A stretch of 57,920 nucleotides of DNA from an uncultured Arcanobacterium sp. (lineage in GTDB: Bacteria; Actinomycetota; Actinomycetes; Actinomycetales; Actinomycetaceae): positions 1 to 57,920 of the forward strand of contig CAMCHI010000008.1 of assembly GCA_945874735.1 (NCBI GenBank), in the 5' to 3' direction. Position 1 is the first letter of the stretch, and every line of letters starts with the position of its first letter. The notes beneath the pieces are model-generated. The model did not search any database and was not told where the DNA came from. It saw nothing but the letters and a program-made list of their open reading frames with translations. Below are positions 1 to 8,285 of the stretch, piece after piece. Both the position numbers and the translations under genes were made by a program.

Positions 1-53
1 ACCTAGACTAAATGAACCAGAATCACTCGTGCTGCCAATTACACCATACCCCA
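1..53 (-). tRNA. tRNA-Gln (anticodon CUG), 3' part cut off by window start
   Basis: Read leftward from 53, the sequence folds as the 5' two thirds of a tRNA: acceptor arm TGGGGTA, D arm with GTG/CAC stem around AATTGGCAG, and an anticodon stem AGTGA/TCATT (one G-U pair) closing the loop TTCTGGT. The anticodon is CTG, which reads the glutamine codon CAG. The T arm and 3' end lie outside the window. It lies just downstream of gltX on the same strand. In bacteria without GlnRS, GltX charges tRNA-Gln with glutamate before amidation, so the pairing makes sense; whether this organism lacks GlnRS cannot be seen here. Confidence 0.85.
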
Positions 54-106
54 ATTGGCAAACAGTTTTTCAACTGCAACGATTAACCAGTTTAATAAAG
101 TAATAC

Positions 107-138
107 ACCCTCACGCAAACCAATCTTAACGTGAGGGT
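107..138 (-). terminator. possible terminator after gltX
   Basis: A perfect 9-bp inverted repeat (ACCCTCACG / CGTGAGGGT) encloses a 14-base loop between gltX and tRNA-Gln. On the leftward transcript it is followed by a moderately T-rich stretch (GTATTACTTTATTAA) rather than a clean T run. It could end the gltX message before the tRNA gene, or be an RNA processing signal. The call is tentative. Confidence 0.4.
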
Positions 139-249
139 ACTCACGTCTTGCTAAACCTTAGGATTTCCAAGGTTTTTCATTACATATCAGAAGATACTAA
201 TATGCTTAACCGGTTTAACCGATTTCTAAAAAGTTTACCAAGCAACTAC

Positions 250-1788
250 TTAAGCGGTTTCTGCATCAGAAGGACGCGCAGCTAAAAACTCACTAAATCG
301 TAGCAAACGCTTTTGCACTTCTTCTTTGCCTAAAATAGCCATCGAATCCACAATCGGCAAAGAAACATTAGAACCAGTAACTGCCACAAACAACGGCGCA
401 TAAGCAAAACGAGGCTTAATGCCTGCTCCCTCTACTAGTACCGTATCAATCTGCGCTTTGATATTTTCTGCAGTAAAGTTATCAGCACTCAGACCTGCCA
501 CAATATCTTGGAAAGTATCCACCACTTGCCGTGCAGTATCTTTCAGCTTAGTTACCGCTTTCTCCTCATATACCACCTCAGCAGATGATACAAACAAGAA
601 ACGCATCAAATCTACTGCTTCACCCAGTAACTGTATGCGCGTTTGCACTAGCGGCGCAGCAGCCTGTAATACTTCCTGCTCACGCATATTAAGTTGCGCA
701 AAACTGGTTGCTGTTACCAAACCGGCACGCGCCAAGAAGGACACTAAACGATCACGTAAATCCGTCACCTCTAAACGGCGAATATGCTCAGCATTAATCG
801 CAATACACTTCTTATCATCAAATCGTGCTGGGTTAGGATTAACATTAGCCACATCAAAAGCCTGCGCCAACTCTGCTTGTGTGAAAATATCGCGATCTGG
901 AGCAATTGACCAACCCAACAAAGCTAAATAATTCAATAGCCCCTCAGGAATCATACCCCGATCCCGATGCAAAAGCAGATTAGATTCTGGGTCACGCTTA
1001 GAAAGCTTCTTATTACCCTCACCCATCACATACGGTAAATGCCCAAATACCGGCATCTCCTTAGCAATGCCTAGCTCTAACAAAGCCCGATACAGCACAA
1101 TCTGTCGCGGAGTGGAAGAAAGCAAATCCTCTCCACGCAACACTGTATTAATCTCCATTAAAGCATCGTCCACTGGATTAGTAAGAGTATATAAAGGATC
1201 TCCGTTTGCCCGCATAATCACATAATCAGGCACAGAACCAGCCTTAAAAGTAATCTCCCCACGCACCAAATCAGTAAAAGTCACATCCTCATCTGGCATA
1301 CGGATACGCAACACTGGCTCTCGACCCGCAGCCCGATATGCCGCAATCTGCTCTGGGGTAAGATCTCGGTCGAATCCGTCATAACCTAGCTTCGGATCTT
1401 CACCTTTAGCACGGTGACGTTCCTCGATTTCTTCAGGGGTGGAAAAAGACTCATACGCATAACCAGCAGCTAATAACTTATCTGCCACTTCTCGGTAAAT
1501 ATGCATACGCTCCGATTGACGGTAAGGCCCATGTGGGCCACCCACTTCCGCACCTTCATCCCAATCCAAGCCAAGCCAACGCAAAGAATCAATAATCTGG
1601 TCGTAAGACTCTTGCGAATCGCGCTTAGCATCCGTATCTTCAATACGGAATACGAAAGTTCCCCCAGTATGCCGCGCATATGCCCAGTTGAAAAGGCAAG
1701 TACGCACCATACCAACATGCGGAGTACCAGTAGGAGAAGGACAAAAACGAACACGCACATCAGCGTTAGACTTTATTTTAGTATTCAT
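250..1788 (-). CDS. gltX: glutamyl-tRNA synthetase
   Basis: Class I aminoacyl-tRNA synthetase that attaches glutamate to tRNA-Glu (and to tRNA-Gln in organisms using the amidation route). At 512 residues it has the normal family length. The HIGH signature appears as HVGM at residues 24-27 after CPSPTGTP, and the KMSKS loop as KLSKR at 261-265. The Rossmann-fold catalytic core covers the first ~320 residues and the helical anticodon-binding part the rest. The ATG at 1788 is preceded by an AAAGAG ribosome site. It follows the FAH-family gene with a 36-base gap, the same neighbourhood as Rv2992c/Rv2993c in Mycobacterium, so the two are probably cotranscribed. A tRNA-Gln gene follows downstream. 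Confidence 0.97.
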   Translation of the reverse strand: MNTKIKSNADVRVRFCPSPTGTPHVGMVRTCLFNWAYARHTGGTFVFRIEDTDAKRDSQESYDQIIDSLRWLGLDWDEGAEVGGPHGPYRQSERMHIYREVADKLLAAGYAYESFSTPEEIEERHRAKGEDPKLGYDGFDRDLTPEQIAAYRAAGREPVLRIRMPDEDVTFTDLVRGEITFKAGSVPDYVIMRANGDPLYTLTNPVDDALMEINTVLRGEDLLSSTPRQIVLYRALLELGIAKEMPVFGHLPYVMGEGNKKLSKRDPESNLLLHRDRGMIPEGLLNYLALLGWSIAPDRDIFTQAELAQAFDVANVNPNPARFDDKKCIAINAEHIRRLEVTDLRDRLVSFLARAGLVTATSFAQLNMREQEVLQAAAPLVQTRIQLLGEAVDLMRFLFVSSAEVVYEEKAVTKLKDTARQVVDTFQDIVAGLSADNFTAENIKAQIDTVLVEGAGIKPRFAYAPLFVAVTGSNVSLPIVDSMAILGKEEVQKRLLRFSEFLAARPSDAETA

Positions 1789-1824
1789 AGCTCTTTACAG
1801 ATTACTCGAACAATACTTCCGAAG

Positions 1825-2619
1825 TTAGTTTAATACCGGACTTCTTAATTCCCCAAACACCTTAGCAGTAAAAATTACTTCATCTCCAGTTTTAATCTCT
1901 TTAGGCTCGCAAATTGCACCACTCAACACAATATCACCAGGCAAAAGAGTGGAATAACTAGCAGCCAAAGCGATACGCTCCTGCATCTGGATAGGGTCTA
2001 ATACTAGGGTACAATCACATTCTTGCGCTCCCACTTGGAAACCAAAGTCAAAATCACCGGCTGGAAACTCCGTATCCATTACTGGGCCAAGCACACACGA
2101 AGTATCTAAGCCGTAAGCCAAAAGCGGGCTAACACCCGCCAAATCCGGTACAGTAACTACCGTAGCTAACGTATAAGCAAACACTGCTTCCGGCACCCGC
2201 TGAACTAGTAACTGAGTAACAGGACGAGAAATAATTGCCGCTAAATGAGGTTCTGCCACTATTTTATAAGGAAAATCAGGCAAAGATATTGCTGTATTCC
2301 CACCCAACACTGCCGTATTAGGTTTCATATATAGGCCCAACTGCGCAATCTGCTCCACCCAATAATCCATGCTCTGCCCTGCCAGTGCTTCCTTAACTAA
2401 AGCAGAATGAGGAGTGGAAAAAGGCGCAGTAAAACCTACCACCTTAGAACGTGGCAACATTGGAGCCACCAAGTTTACTTCTCCTGGGTCTAGCACCTGC
2501 CCATTAACCTCAAATCCTGAATATAAAGGATCTCCAGCCAATACATGATATTTTTGGGTAGCAGAATCAATCACTGCAAAACGAGGACCCTGTGATAAAG
2601 AAATACGTGCAATCTTCAT
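1825..2619 (-). CDS. fumarylacetoacetate hydrolase (FAH) family protein with altered metal site
   Basis: A 264-residue protein with the FAH fold, recognisable from KVVGF near residue 60, GLYMKPNTAVLG (95-106), the GLDTSCVLGP block (170-179) and LLPGDIVLSG near 225-234. FAH enzymes cleave or decarboxylate beta-diketo acids using a divalent metal held by an E-x-E pair and an Asp. Here the E-x-E position reads E123-P-H125, and the position of the conserved Asp in the ND-x-x-x-RD block reads Val (LATVVTVPD, 151-159). Two of three expected ligands are therefore changed, and the usual oxaloacetate decarboxylase or hydrolase activity is doubtful. It sits directly upstream of gltX as in other actinobacteria (Rv2993c-gltS). 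The fold is clear; the substrate is unknown. Confidence 0.8.
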   Translation of the reverse strand: MKIARISLSQGPRFAVIDSATQKYHVLAGDPLYSGFEVNGQVLDPGEVNLVAPMLPRSKVVGFTAPFSTPHSALVKEALAGQSMDYWVEQIAQLGLYMKPNTAVLGGNTAISLPDFPYKIVAEPHLAAIISRPVTQLLVQRVPEAVFAYTLATVVTVPDLAGVSPLLAYGLDTSCVLGPVMDTEFPAGDFDFGFQVGAQECDCTLVLDPIQMQERIALAASYSTLLPGDIVLSGAICEPKEIKTGDEVIFTAKVFGELRSPVLN

Positions 2620-2780
2620 ACTTCTAAGTATGCGTTATCACCATCGATTACGGCTATTCCTTAATCCTTATATTCAATCACGGACATAGTAACAACTAAT
2701 AAAACCAATCCTAAGAAATAAGAAAGAATAATCTTATCTACTATCCCGTCTTTCCCACGGCATACCCATTCTTACCAGTT

Positions 2781-2812
2781 AAAAAGAAAAGCCCCTAGAA
2801 ACTCTAGGAGCT
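2781..2812 (-). terminator. terminator of tRNA-Leu
   Basis: Immediately downstream of tRNA-Leu on the leftward strand. A 10-bp stem (AGCTCCTAGA / TCTAGGGGCT, one G-U pair) with a 3-base loop is followed by TTTCTTTTT. This is a classical intrinsic terminator. The remaining bases up to the FAH gene start at 2619 show nothing I recognise. Confidence 0.85.
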
Positions 2813-2821
2813 TGTTATATG

Positions 2822-2906
2822 TGGTGCGCGAGGAGGGACTTGAACCCTCACGCCCGAAGGCACTGGAACCTAAATCCAGCGCGTCTGCCAATTTCGCCAC
2901 TCGCGC
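2822..2906 (-). tRNA. tRNA-Leu (anticodon UAG)
   Basis: An 85-base cloverleaf with a long variable arm, as expected for a class II tRNA. The acceptor stem pairs GCGCGAG (2900-2906 side) with CTCGCGC (2826-2832 side), the anticodon stem is CTGGA/TCCAG around TTTAGGT, and the T loop is TTCAAGT. The anticodon TAG decodes leucine CUN codons. The 3' CCA is encoded (TGG at 2822-2824 on the plus strand). It is a stand-alone gene followed by its own terminator. Confidence 0.97.
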
Positions 2907-3048
2907 TTGCTCAGCTTTTGTATCACTAAGACTCATTAAGTGTAGCTACAAATTTATCCTTATGCAAAATAATTAGAAAGTAATATAGCCTACACTCTTT
3001 TTGCTCTTATTTACTTTTCTGCTAACTCTCTGCATTGCCTAACTGATG

Positions 3049-3528
3049 TTACCCATCAATACCTAGCAAATAACGCAATCGCGCTACATGCCCAGTAGCT
3101 TTCACATTGTATAAAGCTAACTGCACCACACCTGTTTTATCCAATACGATGGTGGAGCGAATCACTCCTTGCAAAAGCCGTCCATAATTTTTCTTTTCCC
3201 CATAAGCACCCCAAGCGCGCATCATTTCTTTGCTAACGTCAGACACAAGAGGAAAGTTTAACGCTTCCTTAGCCACAAATTTTTCTAAAGCCTCTAAACT
3301 ATCGGACGAAACTCCTACTACCGTGTAACCAGCACTGCGTAGTGAATTTTCAGAATCACGAAAATCGCAAGCTTGTTTAGTGCATCCAGGAGTCATTGCG
3401 CGCGGATAGAAATACACCACCACGCCTTTTTCAGCGTCAGCTAAAGCCGTAGCTAAATTAAATTCTCCACCCCCTGCTAAAGGCAAAGTAAAATCAGGCG
3501 CTGTCATTCCCACCGTTAATTGCGACAT
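3049..3528 (-). CDS. bcp: thioredoxin-dependent peroxiredoxin (BCP/PrxQ)
   Basis: Cytosolic thiol peroxidase that reduces hydrogen peroxide and organic hydroperoxides with electrons from thioredoxin. The 159 residues carry the AhpC/TSA fold with the peroxidatic cysteine C49 in TPGCT and a second cysteine C54 five residues on. That spacing is the hallmark of the PrxQ type, in which both cysteines lie in the same helix. The upstream small membrane protein stops one base before this start codon (TAA-A-ATG), so the two are translated as a coupled pair. It is about the family's usual length and shows nothing unusual. Confidence 0.93.
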   Translation of the reverse strand: MSQLTVGMTAPDFTLPLAGGGEFNLATALADAEKGVVVYFYPRAMTPGCTKQACDFRDSENSLRSAGYTVVGVSSDSLEALEKFVAKEALNFPLVSDVSKEMMRAWGAYGEKKNYGRLLQGVIRSTIVLDKTGVVQLALYNVKATGHVARLRYLLGIDG

Positions 3529-3529
3529 T

Positions 3530-3847
3530 TTATTGTTCCTTTTCCATCTCTACCCAAAACTGCAAACTAGTCAGCAGTATGAAACACACAAATCCAATAA
3601 TCATGGGAATAATACCTAAAGAAGTCGGAGTCAAAATACCTAGACCCAGATTTGCCCCTCCTACCAACATGGCTTTTTCTTTTTTAATCCCATAAACCAC
3701 CAGCATAAATAACGTCAAAATAATCAACGCAAATAAAACGGTGGTAACTTCTAAGCCCAACACAATAAGGCTATAAGCCCCTAACGCCGACATTACTAAA
3801 GCAAATATAAAATTTACTGCCATTAAGAACGGAAGAAAACTTTTCAC
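3530..3847 (-). CDS. small membrane protein of unknown function
   Basis: I do not recognise this protein. It has about 105 residues, with three or four hydrophobic segments (roughly residues 5-30, 32-52, 60-75 and 80-100) and a short charged C-terminus ending EMEKEQ, so it should be an integral membrane protein. The reading frame is open from a GTG at 3874, but a GTG at 3847 has a far better ribosome site (GAGG five bases upstream), so I chose that. It is coupled to the downstream peroxiredoxin gene by a one-base gap. A link to redox physiology is suggested only by position. Confidence 0.6.
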   Translation of the reverse strand: MKSFLPFLMAVNFIFALVMSALGAYSLIVLGLEVTTVLFALIILTLFMLVVYGIKKEKAMLVGGANLGLGILTPTSLGIIPMIIGFVCFILLTSLQFWVEMEKEQ

Positions 3848-3939
3848 TATTTCCTCACTTCTTTTACCCTGCACCTGCTCACAGCATACAAAATCATCAG
3901 AGCAGCTAAAACCTAACTCTAAACTACCCTAATTCACCC

Positions 3940-4557
3940 TTATTTACCTAGTATTTTAGCTACCTGCGGAGCGATTTTTTGTACTGCTATGGCGCGATGC
4001 GAGATTTTATTCTTTTCTTGCGCACTTAACTCTGCCATCGTACACATGTAACCTGCCGGTTGGAAGATAGGATCATACCCAAATCCTCCCTCCCCTGCTC
4101 GCACAGAACGCAATACGCCCGTCACTTCTCCTAACGCGGTACATATATCCCCTGCCGGCGTCACTAAAGCAGTAACGCATCGAAAAGCTGCAGTGCGATA
4201 AGCCTCAGGAACGTCTTTAAGTTGCGCCAAAAGTAAATCTAAATTTGCCTCATCATTGCCATGCATTCCACTCCAGCGTGCCGAAAAAATACCTGGCGCT
4301 CCTCCCAAAATATCTACACACAACCCAGAATCGTCAGCCAAAGCTGGCACCCCTAAATTAGTAGCAATATACTGCGCTTTCAATATGGCATTACCAGCAA
4401 AATCTGGAGCATCTTCCACCGGATCATCTAGCTCAAAATCGGCAGCACTTTTAATATCTGCTAAATCTAACCCTGGAATTAAAGCAGTTAAAATCTGCGA
4501 AATTTCCTGTAATTTGTGTTGATTTTTCGTGGCTACTACCAGCTTAGGAGAAGTCAT
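3940..4557 (-). CDS. rdgB: XTP/dITP diphosphatase (non-canonical purine NTP pyrophosphatase)
   Basis: House-cleaning enzyme that hydrolyses dITP, XTP and related deaminated purine nucleotides to monophosphates, keeping them out of DNA and RNA. The HAM1 family signatures are present: [14 protein letters not shown] at the N-terminus, [10 protein letters not shown] with the metal and base-binding acidic residues near residue 80, [11 protein letters not shown] near 155 and SHRAIA close to the end. The 205 residues match the family. Its ATG overlaps the stop of rph by four bases (ATGA), so the two are cotranslated, as in Rv1340-Rv1341 of Mycobacterium. Confidence 0.96.
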   Translation of the reverse strand: MTSPKLVVATKNQHKLQEISQILTALIPGLDLADIKSAADFELDDPVEDAPDFAGNAILKAQYIATNLGVPALADDSGLCVDILGGAPGIFSARWSGMHGNDEANLDLLLAQLKDVPEAYRTAAFRCVTALVTPAGDICTALGEVTGVLRSVRAGEGGFGYDPIFQPAGYMCTMAELSAQEKNKISHRAIAVQKIAPQVAKILGK

Positions 4558-5291
4558 TGCGCTAATGCCTCCAGTTGGAGACTACGCAATTGCGCATTAC
4601 CAACGCTAGCCAATTCCAGTAGAGTGTTTAATTCTGTCATACTAAACGGTTCTTGTTCTGCCGTGCCTTGCACTTCAATGAATTTACCAGACCCAGTCAT
4701 TACTACATTCATATCAGTGTCAGCTCGTGAATCCTCCACATATGGTAGGTCTAAACAGGGCACGCCTTCTACAATCCCAACGGAAACTGCACTTACTGAG
4801 TCCCGCAATACTTTCTCGTAGGTAGAGGCTTTCACTAATCCTTGCTTTATCCCCCATTTAATAGCATCTGCTAATGCCACATACGCACCAGTAATTGCCG
4901 CGGTACGAGTACCTCCGTCTGCTTGCAACACATCACAGTCAATTATGATCGTGTTTTCTCCTAAAGCTGTCATATCCACTACGGCACGCAAAGCTCTGCC
5001 CACTAGCCGTGAAATCTCTTGGGTACGGCCAGAAATTTTACCTTTCACCGACTCACGTGCATTACGAGTATCCGTAGCTCGTGGTAGCATGGCGTATTCT
5101 GCCGTCACCCATCCAGCTCCCGAATTTTTCCGCCAAGCAGGTACACCTTCAGTGAAAGAAGCTACGCATAGCACTTTAGTATTTCCAAATTCTACTAATA
5201 CGCTACCCTCGCCAGTGGCGAAAAAGTTACGAGTAATTTTCACTTCCCGCATTTGCGCTACTGCTCTACCGTCTTGCCGCACATAACTCAT
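4554..5291 (-). CDS. rph: ribonuclease PH
   Basis: Phosphorolytic 3'-to-5' exoribonuclease that trims the 3' ends of tRNA precursors, releasing nucleoside diphosphates and working as a ring-shaped hexamer. The 245 residues carry the RNase PH fold from the start: [12 protein letters not shown], the [19 protein letters not shown] block with the arginines that bind phosphate and RNA, and [19 protein letters not shown] in the catalytic region. The length is typical. It lies 38 bases downstream of the metallo-beta-lactamase gene and overlaps rdgB by four bases. Confidence 0.97.
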   Translation of the reverse strand: MSYVRQDGRAVAQMREVKITRNFFATGEGSVLVEFGNTKVLCVASFTEGVPAWRKNSGAGWVTAEYAMLPRATDTRNARESVKGKISGRTQEISRLVGRALRAVVDMTALGENTIIIDCDVLQADGGTRTAAITGAYVALADAIKWGIKQGLVKASTYEKVLRDSVSAVSVGIVEGVPCLDLPYVEDSRADTDMNVVMTGSGKFIEVQGTAEQEPFSMTELNTLLELASVGNAQLRSLQLEALAQ

Positions 5292-5329
5292 TTTGCTTTA
5301 TTCCTAACTTTTCTGAGCGCACCCACCGC

Positions 5330-6154
5330 TCACAATTGGCATACCAAACCTGGATACGCTAATGAAATATTTACTGGAGAATCTTGCTTTCCTAAACCTG
5401 CCTGCCATGCTACTTCCGCGTCAGCTAAGTTTTGCTTAGCGTCATGCCAGGGCGCAATATGCGTGAGCACTACTTGTTTCACTTTAGCTGCCGCTGCTAC
5501 TTCACCAGCACGTTTTCCTGTTAAATGCACACCACGTGCACTATCCACGCCTTCCATAAATCCTGCTTCACAAAGAAACAAATCAGCATCTTTAGCTGCC
5601 GCAACTACACCTGGGCACGTATCAGTATCTCCCGAATAGGTAAATACCACTTCTTTACCCTCGACACATGAGCTTGGCGCAGTTACTCGCACGCTATAAG
5701 CGGTAACCGTATGGTTAGCAGCAAAAAATTCTAAACGAAAAGGGCCAATCTGTTGCACATATCCTGAGTTTACTTCCGTAAAAGTAAACTCAGGCAGTTT
5801 ATCTTCCTCATCTAAATCACCTGCAACGGCTTTTGCTCGCTCATAGCCGCCCACGGGAGCAAAAACAGGCAAACTAGGCAAAGCACCAGCTGGATGCCAA
5901 CGGCGATACACTTGCATTCCTACAATGTCTGCCACATGATCAGCGTGCAAATGTGAAAACACGAGTGCATCTAAATCGCGGGGATCAATATAATGCAAAG
6001 ATTGTCCCATAGCTCCTGGACCAAAATCTAAAATTATTGAATATATGCGCGCTTCCCCGTTTGTATCTACTCCTGGAGCTTGCAACAAATAGCTCGAAGC
6101 AGCACTGTGCTTACCAGACATTGAACCAGCACAACCAATAACGGTTAATTTCAT
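5330..6154 (-). CDS. metallo-beta-lactamase fold phosphodiesterase, Rv1339-like
   Basis: A 274-residue MBL-fold hydrolase related to RNase Z and cyclic nucleotide phosphodiesterases. The metal signature is HLHADH at residues 68-73, followed by the further ligands in FAANHTVT, the SGDTDTC strand and the terminal LTHIAPWHD. The order murI - this gene - rph - rdgB exactly matches Rv1338-Rv1341, where Rv1339 has been reported as an atypical cAMP phosphodiesterase. A role in degrading 3',5'-cyclic nucleotides is therefore the best guess; RNA processing together with RNase PH is an alternative. No signal peptide is seen, so it is cytosolic. Confidence 0.85.
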   Translation of the reverse strand: MKLTVIGCAGSMSGKHSAASSYLLQAPGVDTNGEARIYSIILDFGPGAMGQSLHYIDPRDLDALVFSHLHADHVADIVGMQVYRRWHPAGALPSLPVFAPVGGYERAKAVAGDLDEEDKLPEFTFTEVNSGYVQQIGPFRLEFFAANHTVTAYSVRVTAPSSCVEGKEVVFTYSGDTDTCPGVVAAAKDADLFLCEAGFMEGVDSARGVHLTGKRAGEVAAAAKVKQVVLTHIAPWHDAKQNLADAEVAWQAGLGKQDSPVNISLAYPGLVCQL

Positions 6155-6218
6155 AGTGCCTCCTCCCGTTACTTAGCCCAATTTTAACTAATTTCCAAGC
6201 TCCAAGTAGGGAAAGTAG

Positions 6219-7115
6219 CTAATTGCTCATTTCAGAGGCAATATCACCCACCGATTCCACCTGCGAAACTAATGGCCCAAGGAAACGGCGAGCTAAGCGC
6301 ATAAAATTCTTAGTGTCACCAGTAGCATAAAAACGGTACTCCCCCGTCTGTGCTTCTCCCGCTCCAGTATGCAGTAAATCATTATCTACTAACGCCCGAT
6401 ACACGTCTTTAGCAGTTTCTTCGGCAGAGGAAACAAGCGTCACCTCTGGCCCCATCACATAGGAAATAACACCCGTCAAAAGCGGATAATGCGTACAGCC
6501 CAACACTAAAGTATCTGCGCCAGCAGCTTTAATGGGAGCTAAATACTCTTGCGCTACTTGCATGATTTCTGCTCCAGACGTAGTGCCTGCTTCCACAAAA
6601 TCCACAAATTGCGGGCAGGCTTGCATGGTGAGAGATAAATTAGGGGCTGCCGCAAATGAATCCTCATAAGCTTTAGAAGAAATAGTGGCTTGGGTGCCAA
6701 TCACCCCGATTTTGCCATTACGAGTAGCTCTTACTGCAGTACGTACCGCTGGTTGAATCACCTCAATAACCGGAATACCTTTTCCATCGGTGTAGCGTTC
6801 TCGCGCATCACGCAACACGGCTGCAGATGCGGAATTACAAGCAATCACCAGCATTTTTACCCCAGAAGCCACCAATTTATCCATGACGTCCAAAGCCAGC
6901 TCACGCACTTGTGCTAACGGACGAGGCCCATAAGGGGTATGCGCAGTATCCCCAATATATATGATTGACTCTTGCGGTAGCTGATCAATAATGGCACGCG
7001 CCACCGTCAATCCACCTAGTCCAGAGTCAAAAACCCCGATAGGGGCATTACGCAATTGTGCAGTTAAATTAATAGCAGTAGCGCCTGCGTTAGTTTCTCG
7101 CTTTGCTGTGCCCAT
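6219..7115 (-). CDS. murI: glutamate racemase
   Basis: Converts L-glutamate to D-glutamate for peptidoglycan precursors. Both catalytic cysteines are visible: C93 in IACNSASA and C207 in LGCTHYPLL. The Asp of GVFDSGLGG (D30) and the GDTAHTPYG block are also present. At 298 residues it has about 20 extra residues before the first strand compared with most MurI proteins. The start is nevertheless supported by a TAATG overlap with the stop of the DUF2017 gene upstream, which implies translational coupling. It is cytosolic. Confidence 0.96.
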   Translation of the reverse strand: MGTAKRETNAGATAINLTAQLRNAPIGVFDSGLGGLTVARAIIDQLPQESIIYIGDTAHTPYGPRPLAQVRELALDVMDKLVASGVKMLVIACNSASAAVLRDARERYTDGKGIPVIEVIQPAVRTAVRATRNGKIGVIGTQATISSKAYEDSFAAAPNLSLTMQACPQFVDFVEAGTTSGAEIMQVAQEYLAPIKAAGADTLVLGCTHYPLLTGVISYVMGPEVTLVSSAEETAKDVYRALVDNDLLHTGAGEAQTGEYRFYATGDTKNFMRLARRFLGPLVSQVESVGDIASEMSN

Positions 7116-7879
7116 TACTGTTCCTTCTTACGCAATGTTTTCCTGCGCACTGCGGTGAGTAAAGATTCCTGCCACCAACTCAGCATGGCATACAAAACCG
7201 TCATAATGTCTTCCGGAGAGTCTAACTCCGGCAAATTATCAGCATCTAACGGGGAGTGTGAAATAAATAGGGTGGCACGTTCATACACCGACTCCCCGAT
7301 TTCAGAGTCATAAACCCCTAAACGAGCAGCTAACACTAACCTAATATCGGTTAAAGACGCTAAATATCCCGCTACTTCTTCATTTTTCACGGTAACTAAG
7401 TCGTTATCACTATCTGGATGTAGCGTTAAATAAAACTGCACTAAATTCGCAATTTTAGCCTGGGTGATACTTTCAGCAGTCAGATCCCGCAATTCTGTAG
7501 CCAGTTGTGGATCTTCACTCATATCAGGCAATAAACGCGTGAGCGCGTCATCTACGGGATACGGCATATCCGGCTCCCACAGCCCTACACCCCCAGCTTC
7601 CTCTGCACTAGGAGTGTCTAAATGATCTACGACTGCTAATTCAGCCAGTTCTTGCTCCCAAAGAGAAAACAACTCTTCTTCTGCGACGGCGTCTAAATCC
7701 GTGAAATCATCCACGTTATCCAGTTTTTCCACAATTTTTTCGCGTCGCTCTAGCTCTATTTCTAGATCTGAACCTAGTATGAAAATAAGATCTCGCGCTA
7801 AGCCGGCTAATACTTGTCGTTCTTCTTGAGAAGCATTTGCTACATAGCCATTACGAATCATTTCAAAAGCCATAATCAT
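7115..7879 (-). CDS. DUF2017 family protein
   Basis: A 254-residue protein of the DUF2017 family, an actinobacterial group whose gene regularly follows clpS; its function is not known. It begins [18 protein letters not shown], is rich in acidic residues and helices, has no membrane segments, and ends in a basic tail ([10 protein letters not shown]). Three ATGs are in frame at 7885, 7879 and 7873. I chose 7879 because it forms an ATGA overlap with the clpS stop and lies eight bases after GGAG (7888-7891 on the plus strand). Sitting between clpS and murI, it may be a partner in regulated proteolysis, but that is inference from position. Confidence 0.8.
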   Translation of the reverse strand: MIMAFEMIRNGYVANASQEERQVLAGLARDLIFILGSDLEIELERREKIVEKLDNVDDFTDLDAVAEEELFSLWEQELAELAVVDHLDTPSAEEAGGVGLWEPDMPYPVDDALTRLLPDMSEDPQLATELRDLTAESITQAKIANLVQFYLTLHPDSDNDLVTVKNEEVAGYLASLTDIRLVLAARLGVYDSEIGESVYERATLFISHSPLDADNLPELDSPEDIMTVLYAMLSWWQESLLTAVRRKTLRKKEQ

Positions 7880-8175
7880 GAGCATTGCTCCGGCTCAATA
7901 GTAGCCCACAAACCATGCGTGTGCAGTAGCTGCGCTAATTGTTCCATTTGCTCCCGCCGTCCAGCGGCTAATACGGCACGCCCGTGCTTATGCACTTCCA
8001 TAGTTTTTTGATACGCCTGATTTATCTCAAAACCCAAACAAGTTTCCAACACCCAGCGCACATAATTAACTAAATTAACTGGATCGTCATGTAATACTAA
8101 AACCCATTTAGGCGCATCAACTGGCAAGGTATGTATATTTGCCTGCGGCAACCCCATATCTTCCAAGCTAGACAT
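7876..8175 (-). CDS. clpS: ATP-dependent Clp protease adaptor ClpS
   Basis: Adaptor that delivers N-end rule substrates to ClpAP or ClpCP. The 99-residue protein carries the family core: WVLVLHDDPVNLVNYVRWVL near residues 25-44, which contains the substrate pocket acidic residues, and MEVHKHGRAVLAAGRREQME, matching the V-x-VHH-x-GRA motif (the second His is Lys here). It is the first gene of the leftward clpS-DUF2017-murI run and faces pncB across a 110-base divergent promoter region. Confidence 0.93.
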   Translation of the reverse strand: MSSLEDMGLPQANIHTLPVDAPKWVLVLHDDPVNLVNYVRWVLETCLGFEINQAYQKTMEVHKHGRAVLAAGRREQMEQLAQLLHTHGLWATIEPEQCS

Positions 8176-8285
8176 ATTTTAAGTGTACTGGAGAAGCAGT
8201 AAAAGCGAGATGCACATTAAAATATGTGGCGTTTTTCTAGTTTTCTCAGTTCACTTTTTAGATAAGGCAGTTTAACGTAGATAGC

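Noticed and set aside
153-179. AAACCTT/AAGGTTT hairpin followed by TTTTTC as a rightward terminator
   Set aside because: No rightward gene precedes it in the window, and the stem is only seven AT-rich pairs.
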